The notes under the pieces are model-generated. The model searched no databases. It worked only from the letters and a program-made list of their open reading frames with translations, and was not told the DNA's origin. DNA of 64,000 nt from Tetraselmis striata (lineage: Eukaryota > Chlorophyta > Chlorodendrophyceae > Chlorodendrales > Chlorodendraceae): NCBI GenBank assembly GCA_006384855.1, contig VCJN01001639.1, positions 62,001-126,000 of the forward strand, given 5' to 3'. Position 1 is the first letter of the stretch; each line of letters starts with the position of its first letter. The position numbers and the translations under genes were made by a program. Shown here piece by piece: positions 58,151-64,000 of the stretch.

Positions 58151-58894
58151 TTACACGTCCGTGTGCCCCACCCAATGACATTGCGCCCGACCTCGCTGAC
58201 GGCATGTCTCGCTCTCCTTCAGCTCCTGGGCCGTCCGCCGCCTCACCCTGCGCACCCTACCAGCCGCGCGTGCCTTCTCGGAAGCCTCACACACGGCGGC
58301 GCGAGTCGCGTCGTGGAACGCGTCCCTGACATGGCGGAACTCCGCCCTCTTCGTGGCCGTGGTCGGGCAGGGGACTGCCCGCTGATGGGTCGCCATGCAT
58401 GGGTACTTGGGGCCGCACAAAGCCGGGGTGCCGTCGCAGCAACACTCCCAGTCCGTCCGTTGGCCGCAGTCCACGCATGACGGGCGTCCGGCCAGGACAC
58501 GCACATGATAGTGCATGTGGCCGCCTCCCGCCACTGCTCGTAGTGCTCCGGTCAACATGGCGACGAGCAAGTCGGCATGTCCCGCAGGTGGCTGCGGGGC
58601 GGGTGGCGCGAGCGCAGCCTCGCTCGCCTCGACAACCCCCTCAGCCCGATCAGTCGCCTCGACCACGGCCTCCTCCGCCTCCTGACGCGGCGCACCAGGC
58701 GCATCATCGTCGCCTGGCAGGGCGCCCCCCCCCGCAACGGCGCCGTCGGCGGTGGCCGACGCCGTCGTGGCGGGGTGTTGTGAGGAGGTGGCCCTAGACA
58801 TAGGTGGGGCCGGCACCGCCATGTGTTGCTCCACATGCGGTGCGGTTCCTGACGCGACAGCTCCGTCGCACCAGTACCGGCGCCGGCACCCCAC
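58151..58894 (-). CDS. Cys-rich ORF resembling a transposase C-terminus
   Basis: A 247-codon minus frame. An Ala-rich, acidic first half (EEAVVEATDRAEGVVEASEA) is followed by PSCVDCGQRTDWECCCDG and PALCGPKYPCMATHQ, a C--C(x8)CC-C(x5)C(x5)C(x3)H arrangement that recalls the zinc-binding tail of piggyBac-type transposases (C-x-C-G--T-W-C---C---LC---C---H). No catalytic domain was found upstream on the same strand, so it is a fragment, a stand-alone zinc protein, or a chance resemblance. The stop is at 58151-58153. Confidence 0.4.
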   Translation of the reverse strand: MGCRRRYWCDGAVASGTAPHVEQHMAVPAPPMSRATSSQHPATTASATADGAVAGGGALPGDDDAPGAPRQEAEEAVVEATDRAEGVVEASEAALAPPAPQPPAGHADLLVAMLTGALRAVAGGGHMHYHVRVLAGRPSCVDCGQRTDWECCCDGTPALCGPKYPCMATHQRAVPCPTTATKRAEFRHVRDAFHDATRAAVCEASEKARAAGRVRRVRRRTAQELKESETCRQRGRAQCHWVGHTDV

Positions 58895-59122
58895 ACACGC
58901 CTGCTGGGCTTACCACCAACCGGCATGTTTCCTTTGGGAGGCGGTTCATCCACGTCGGAGGTGAGCGGCGGTGCCTGTGTGGGTGTGGATACTGCCCGGC
59001 CATTAGGGCTCCCGCCGCCTGTCGCTCCGCCGACCCACGCCGCGGCGTGTGCTGCGCCCCGCATAGTCGCCTCGAATATAATATACATGACGCGGGGACG
59101 GGGGGGGATTCGTGCGTTTCGT

Positions 59123-59425
59123 ATGTCGGCGGAAAGGCGTGCGAAGCTGCGGCTGGCGAAGGTGGTGGAAGTAAGCGTGGCGGCATCGGCGGCGTATTAC
59201 CGTGCGTGCATGCGTGCGCAACCCCGCGGCAGCAAGCGCCGGACTCGGCGTGTGCCGGCGGCAGAGCTACGTACGAAGGGACACGGTACGGGATGCCAAG
59301 TCTGGCTAAGCAACTGCCGAGGCTGGCGGCTTAACCCCCATGTCCGGCGGTTGAGGGACGGAAAGTGCGTAGAAGTTGATCGGGAAAGCGGGCATATAAG
59401 CCTGGCTGTGCTAGGTTCCTATTAA
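59123..59425 (+). CDS. Hypothetical basic protein
   Basis: An ATG at 59123 gives 100 codons: a basic helical start (SAERRAKLRLAKVVEVSVAA), then RGSKRRTRRVPAAELRTKGH, then CQVWLSNCRGWRLNPHVRRL and a stop at 59423-59425. It is divergent from the Cys-rich ORF at 58151-58894. Not recognised. The frame is open upstream to 58925 without clear coding character. Confidence 0.3.
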   Translation: MSAERRAKLRLAKVVEVSVAASAAYYRACMRAQPRGSKRRTRRVPAAELRTKGHGTGCQVWLSNCRGWRLNPHVRRLRDGKCVEVDRESGHISLAVLGSY

Positions 59426-59831
59426 GTAATGGCGGTTTGTGCTAAGTAATTCTTAGGGGTAGACCATGCAGCGCAGGTAGGGGGCGGTATAAATGAGGCC
59501 GGGCACATATACTGCTCCACGAAACGACACTGTCGCACGTGTAGTTGAATAGACGCCCCCCCCCCCCCCGCCGGGTCGGCCCGCCGACCCGCCACGGCAT
59601 GTAATATTTGTCATGCATCGCCGGGGTATGTGTGAGTGGATGCCCCGCCGCCACATCCCCCCCCCCCCCCCCCCCCCCATTTACACTTGTGCACTCGTTA
59701 AGTTTGGGCTGGTTTCGGAGCAGTACATGTACGTATGTATATACATACAATGGAACGTAGGACCTGCGCGGAAAGAGGGGGGGCTGGCGGAATGCGTTGG
59801 GGGTGCGTAGAGTAGCGTGTTGGTGAGATTC
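59426..59831. other. Spacer with C runs
   Basis: C runs at 59558-59569 and 59659-59678. No gene; the minus-strand open frames here are driven by the C/G runs. Confidence 0.5.
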
Positions 59832-60935
59832 GGGGTGCATCGGACGCCGGATGCCCATCCACCCAGCGTAAAAGACGCCTACGTAATATTCACACTATAT
59901 ATATTCACACGCAAATGTGTGAAAACCGGACATTCCGTGCCGGATGGGTGGGAATACGGCGTCCGATGCAGCCAAAACCCCAGCAACACGCTATTCTGTG
60001 CACCGCCAATGCACTCCGCCAGCACCGCCTCATTCTCTGTCGATTTCGAAAACGCCTTCACATTACCCACCGCTAATTGCAATTGCCACCGTGTAATGTT
60101 GTCACGATGTGCGCACACAACAACACTTACTACCGGTTCCGACGCGGATGGAGGCGAGGCTTGCGGAGTGCGTTGGGGGTGCGTAGAGTAGCGTGCTGCA
60201 AATAATTGGGGTGCATCGGACGCCGGATGCCCACCCACCCGGCGTAAAAGACGCGTAATATTCACACTTTATTAACACACAAATGTGTGAAAACCGGACA
60301 TTCCGTGCCGGATGGGTGGGAATACGGCGTCCGATGCAGCCAAAACCCCAGCAACACGCTATTCTGTGCACCGCCAATGCACTCCGCCAGCACCGCCACA
60401 TTCTCTGTCGATTTCGAAAACGCCTTCACATTGTCCACCGCTAATTGCAATTGCCACCGTGTAATGTTGTCACGATGTGCGCACACAACAACACTTACTA
60501 CCGGTTCCGACGCGGATGGAGGCGAGGCTTGCGGAGTGCGTTGGGGGTGCGTAGAGTAGCGTGCTGCAAATAATTGGGGTGCATCGGACGCCGGATGCCC
60601 ATCCACCCGGCGTAAAAGACGCGTAATATTCACACTGCTTTATTAACACACAAATGTGTGAAAACCGGACATTCCGTGCCGGATGGGTGGGAATACGGCG
60701 TCCGATGCAGCCAAAACCCCAGCAACACGCTATTCTGTGCACCGCCAATGCACTCCGCCAGCACCGCCTCATTCTCTGTCGATTTCGAAAACGCCTTCAC
60801 ATTATCCACCGCTAATAATTGCAATTGCCACCGTGTAATGTTGTCACGATGTGCGCACACAACAACACTTACTACCGGTTCCGACGCGGATGGAGGCGAG
60901 GCTTGCGGAGTGCACTTGCGGTGCACAGACTAGCG
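59832..60935. repeat. Three tandem copies of a 368-376-bp repeat
   Basis: Units begin with GGGGTGCATCGGACGCCGG at 59832, 60208 and 60576. They are about 97 percent alike. Each contains an internal palindrome: GTGCATCGGACGCCG near the start and CGGCGTCCGATGCAGC about 110 bp later. Copies differ by small indels (TAATTGCAATTGCC against TAATAATTGCAATTGCC). Matching frames on both strands are by-products. Confidence 0.97.
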
Positions 60936-61035
60936 GGAGACTAGACCCATTGTCGCTTATTTACAAGCACGGGCGGTGCTGCCAGACCTGATCGTCTACG
61001 GCCGATATAATATTCACACTATATTAACATCGGTG

Positions 61036-61080
61036 CACACCGCCGCACACCGCCGCACACCGCCGCACACCGCCGCACAA
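61036..61080. repeat. 10-bp minisatellite (CACCGCCGCA)n
   Basis: Four direct units of CACCGCCGCA and a degenerate fifth. Confidence 0.9.
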
Positions 61081-61339
61081 CGCTGCGCGCGCACATTCCT
61101 CGCACACATTATCCCGGATTCACTCGCCGTATCCATTACGCCGTGCTACTTCAACAATAAACATTGCGAAATTACACCGACACAATGCCGCACCGACTAG
61201 CTCTTGACAATACGTGCATATAAATAGAAGTGGCGCGCTGCTCCTCGCCTCCGATGTGTCGTTGACTGCTGCGGAAGGCGGTCGTCGACTGGGTGTTAGT
61301 TTCTCCACCTCGGCCGCCCCCCCCCCCCCCTTCACCGCT

Positions 61340-61637
61340 CACAGCGCCATGGCCGACCTCGCCCCCCCGGGCAAAAGTGGGCGGCGAGCCTTGTTGTCTC
61401 GCGTGTCCGCGCCGCCGGCATCGAGGAGGACGAGAAAGACATGAGGAAACCCGTGACAAGGTGGGCGCGCAACAAAACACTCCATCCTCCGCATTAGCAC
61501 GCACCCACTCGTGGCTAACTTGTGCCGCGCGCAGGTTCGTCCGGGAGCGCCGTAAGGCCCACCTCAACGCCAAGGCTTCCACAGTGCCAGCGGCGCAACT
61601 CGTGGTGGCCGAGGAGGCCGCATCCTCAGCCGCTTAA
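61340..61637 (+). CDS. Small two-exon gene, unknown function
   Basis: Exon 1 ends at 61460 (AGIEEDEKDMRKPVTR, donor GTGGGC), intron 61461-61534 (ends GCGCAG), exon 2 61535-61637 (FVRERRKAHLNAKASTVPAA, QLVVAEEAASSAA, stop TAA). The splice joins in phase. The start is unclear: an ATG at 61349 is in another frame, and the upstream C runs (61319-61330) may hide a different start. The product would be short, charged and helical. Confidence 0.45.
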
Positions 61638-61709
61638 AGGCGAAACGATTGTGGCTTGTTGTGGGTGTCTGGGCACAGGGGGCGTCCCGACGCGAAGGTA
61701 AGGAAGCTC

Positions 61710-61937
61710 ATGGCGGCGTCGTCGACGGCACAGCCTCCCGGGGTGGTGAAGACACTGACGGATGACAAGAAGCGGAAGAGGCCAGTGAAGAAACGCCGAG
61801 GTAAGAAACTGACGGTCGCGGAGTCGGAGGCGGAGTCGGAGGCGCAGGCGCAGGCGGAGGCGGAGGCGGAGGCGGAGGCAGCGAGATCGTCGAAGCGGAG
61901 GGTCCCCCGGGCACGCAAGAACAAGAACAAGCAGTAG
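61710..61937 (+). CDS. Small basic protein with EA/QA repeats
   Basis: An ATG at 61710 gives 75 codons: DDKKRKRPVKKRRGKK, then an alternating Glu-Ala stretch (AESEAESEAQAQAEAEAEA) and SKRRVPRARKNKNKQ before TAG. Two basic clusters look like nuclear localisation signals. It follows the gene at 61340-61637 by 70 bp on the same strand and could be a later exon of it or a separate small gene. Confidence 0.35.
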   Translation: MAASSTAQPPGVVKTLTDDKKRKRPVKKRRGKKLTVAESEAESEAQAQAEAEAEAEAARSSKRRVPRARKNKNKQ

Positions 61938-61949
61938 CCCCCGCCCCCT

Positions 61950-62062
61950 TTACCCCCCCCCCCCCCCCCCCCCAGGCGGGAGCGGCTGGCGGCGAGGGGG
62001 GGGGGGGGGGGGCGGGGCGGGCGTGGCCCCCCCGCCCCCGCACCCCCCCCCCCCCCCCCGGG
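61950..62062. repeat. Cluster of C and G runs
   Basis: C run 61953-61972, G run 61998-62012, C run 62044-62059, with GGGCGGGGCGGGC between. The opposing C and G runs can pair with each other. Confidence 0.9.
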
Positions 62063-62229
62063 CCACATTCCCCGATGGCAGCTGTCGCGAATATTGTAAT
62101 TCAATCATTCTTCGGCAAACCGCTGCCTGCCCCCGCCCTCCCCCTCGCGAATATTTATGTAACGTGAGCACTCTTTGGCAAAACATGGCAGCCAAACCGC
62201 CCATCTGATGACCTTTGATCGGACGGCTG

Positions 62230-64000
62230 GCAGGCCCGTTCAGCAGTACTAGCTATAATGTACACAAATTCCCCAGTGTTACCAAATACATACGGCTGCG
62301 ATTTGCGCTCCCATGTACTAATAGTCGTAGTTATCCACAGGACGACTAGGGTTCGTACTAGATACCCGGTACCGGCGTAATAAATATATCGCGTACTACC
62401 CGGTACTACACGGACAACCTTGTACCTTGTACGTCAGTGCCATCTACGCTTCACCGGGCTGGTACGACTACCAGAATGATGACAAAAAGGATTTATCGCC
62501 CGCCGGCAATAACGCCGGATGTACTCGCACGTAACTGGATGGACGTGCCGCCACCAGCAGCAGCCTTCACGGATAAATAATAGTCGCTAGTAGTAGTGCT
62601 TCGTCACCTGTATGTCACATCTGAATCTCACAGTGCAAGCACGAAAGAGCCGAGGTGAAAAGATGGCTAGCCACGCCAACGAGACTGTCTCGACTCAGAG
62701 TAAGTCCATGCAAAAATACATGCAGTGGCAGCTAATAAGCTAGCCAAGCAAGTCGACAAGATCGACTTACACAAAAACAAATGACGGTGTTGAGCAGAAT
62801 GCCAACCTGTGCCTCTCAATGTAATTGAGACAATCGACATTGACATGTCGCCGAGTCCATGCAAAGAAATTGCATGTGAGTCCATGCAAACATGCATGCA
62901 CTGCTAAACTGCCTGCTCAGCCCCTGCATGAGATCGAGGATACAGATGTCGATATGGTTGAGCATTGCGCTCCCGCGGCACTGAACCCCTCCGACTCACA
63001 ACCTGAGCATGAAGCTCATGGGTGTTCCTGTGCTCATTCACACCTCGTTGCCGACATCGAGGACGAGACAGGGTGCAGAGAAAATGTCGACAAAAATGTC
63101 AAAGACAAAAAGACGCATGCTAAACTGCATGCCAAACTGACTATCATGCAAAAGAGATCTCGAGTGCGCAGAATGCGTACCAAAAACAGTAATCAAAAGA
63201 ATGACACTGAAATTGACAAATATGCAAAACCAAATGCATGTCCAACTGACCCTGTTGTGTTTGACCAAGCAGAATTCAAGAGACTGAATTATGCCTATGG
63301 TCCAGTCACTTTTGATGCCTGTGCCTCAGCATATGATGCTGTCTATTCAGATTATTGCAGTGCTGAAAAACCATTTCTGCAACAAAATATCAAAGGTAAA
63401 ACTGTGTTCATCAATCCAGTGTATGATGACACAGCCCTGCCTATCTTGCAGCATTTTGAGATGCAAAGACAAGAGTCACCTTTTGACACAAGAGGTATTA
63501 TTGTTATGCCCAGATGGTCCTCACAATTAGGACAATCCTGGAAACCACTGCTTTCAAAATATAAGAAAATTCATAGCTACCCGCCTGGAACATATCTGTT
63601 TCACACACCCAGTTCAGCGACTGATACTGAACCTATGGGACCCACTGAGTGGTATGTTGATGTCTACTTGGCTGACTACACTGTTGAGGAACGTTCAGCC
63701 CAGGCAATTAATGACGTCGTTACCACTGAGGAACTCAAAACCATGCTGGCTGAACAGCAAGGTAAGGAATATAAACCAAAAGCCACAAAGTCCCACCAGT
63801 CACGTATGATGACAGAAAAATGTTTTGTTACCAGCAAGTCTGATCATGACTTATTGCTATTACACCCAACATGTGCTGAATTTAATATAACACCTTCCGT
63901 ACTGGTCGACAGCGGTGCTACTTTGAACTTTGCCAGCACCAAGTATGTCAAAGAAAATAAAATACCAACTACACCACTTCAAAACAAAGCAAGAGTTATT
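62230..64000 (+). mobile_element. Ty3/gypsy-type retrotransposon fossil, 5' part (leader, gag-like region, Dam-like domain, protease start)
   Basis: The sequence becomes AT-rich. A leader (about 62230-62660) leads to an ATG near 62663 and, from about 62900, a long plus-strand frame to the window edge. It contains a segment at about 63260-63680 (YGPVTFDACASAYD, KTVFINPVYDD, IIVMPRWSSQ, HSYPPGTYLF) of the Dam-methyltransferase-like type known from some algal and DIRS/gypsy-type retroelements. Around 63895-63960 comes an aspartic protease motif (VLVDSGATLNF). The order fits a gag-pol polyprotein of Ty3/gypsy type. The 1.1 kb from about 62900 looks open; the start region looks broken, with about one or two interruptions. 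The rest lies outside the window. LTR limits were not found. Confidence 0.75.

Noticed and set aside
59879-60926. Three similar minus-strand frames with SASEPVVSVVVCAHRDN
   Set aside because: They repeat because the DNA repeats; both strands are open in all copies and no splice or start support was seen.
59832-60935. CRISPR-like array
   Set aside because: The repeats are 370 bp, contiguous and palindromic, with no spacers, in a eukaryotic context.

Overview
The window looks like nuclear DNA of a green alga (core Chlorophyta); I cannot name the genus. The reasons are GC-rich exons cut by many short introns, plant/algal gene families, a TGTAA motif placed like the chlorophyte poly(A) signal, very many C/G homopolymer runs of 12-35 bp, and a transposon mix (KDZ, chromodomain Ty3/gypsy, TIR elements, tRNA-derived SINEs) known from chlorophyte genomes.

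Layout. 1-1040 is the 3' end of a Ty3/gypsy retrotransposon fossil. About 1.35-13.6 kb is a composite DNA element bounded by ~100-bp inverted repeats. It carries a KDZ-type (Kyakuja/Dileera/Zisupton) transposase gene on the minus strand (8.9-12.8 kb), at least two unrecognised accessory genes (2.1-3.7 kb plus, 5.2-6.0 kb minus), a low-complexity plus-strand protein (4.1-4.9 kb) and a 2.4-kb block of palindromic and tandem repeats (6.35-8.77 kb).

Three host genes could be modelled. A GT31 galactosyltransferase (15497-17225, plus, 6 exons, 389 aa) lies tail to tail with a 20-exon ATAD2/Yta7-type AAA-bromodomain chromatin ATPase (30683-18902, minus, 1642 aa by my splicing; every junction keeps phase). 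Further on is a secreted alpha/beta-hydrolase of prolyl-oligopeptidase type (about 46.5-38.2 kb, minus, about 16 or more exons). Both minus-strand genes have introns loaded with C tracts, microsatellites and a TIR element. Between them, 31-37 kb holds a 1.15-kb tandem duplication, two tRNA-derived SINE copies and the C-terminal end of a non-LTR retrotransposon.

From 46.6 kb on the sequence is mostly accessory: LTR fragments, a plus-strand transposase-like gene with a zinc-finger N-terminus and a Tudor-like segment (49.2-51.3 kb) containing an 11-copy 30-bp coding minisatellite, a 6.15-kb segment bounded by 70-bp inverted repeats and filled with a ~183-bp satellite that has a 720-bp higher-order repeat, a cysteine-rich ORF resembling transposase tails, three 370-bp tandem repeats, two small genes, and finally the 5' part of a Ty3/gypsy element whose polyprotein has a Dam-methyltransferase-like domain ahead of the protease.

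The host genes have no obvious functional link to each other. The organising theme is repeat and transposon biology around a few housekeeping genes.
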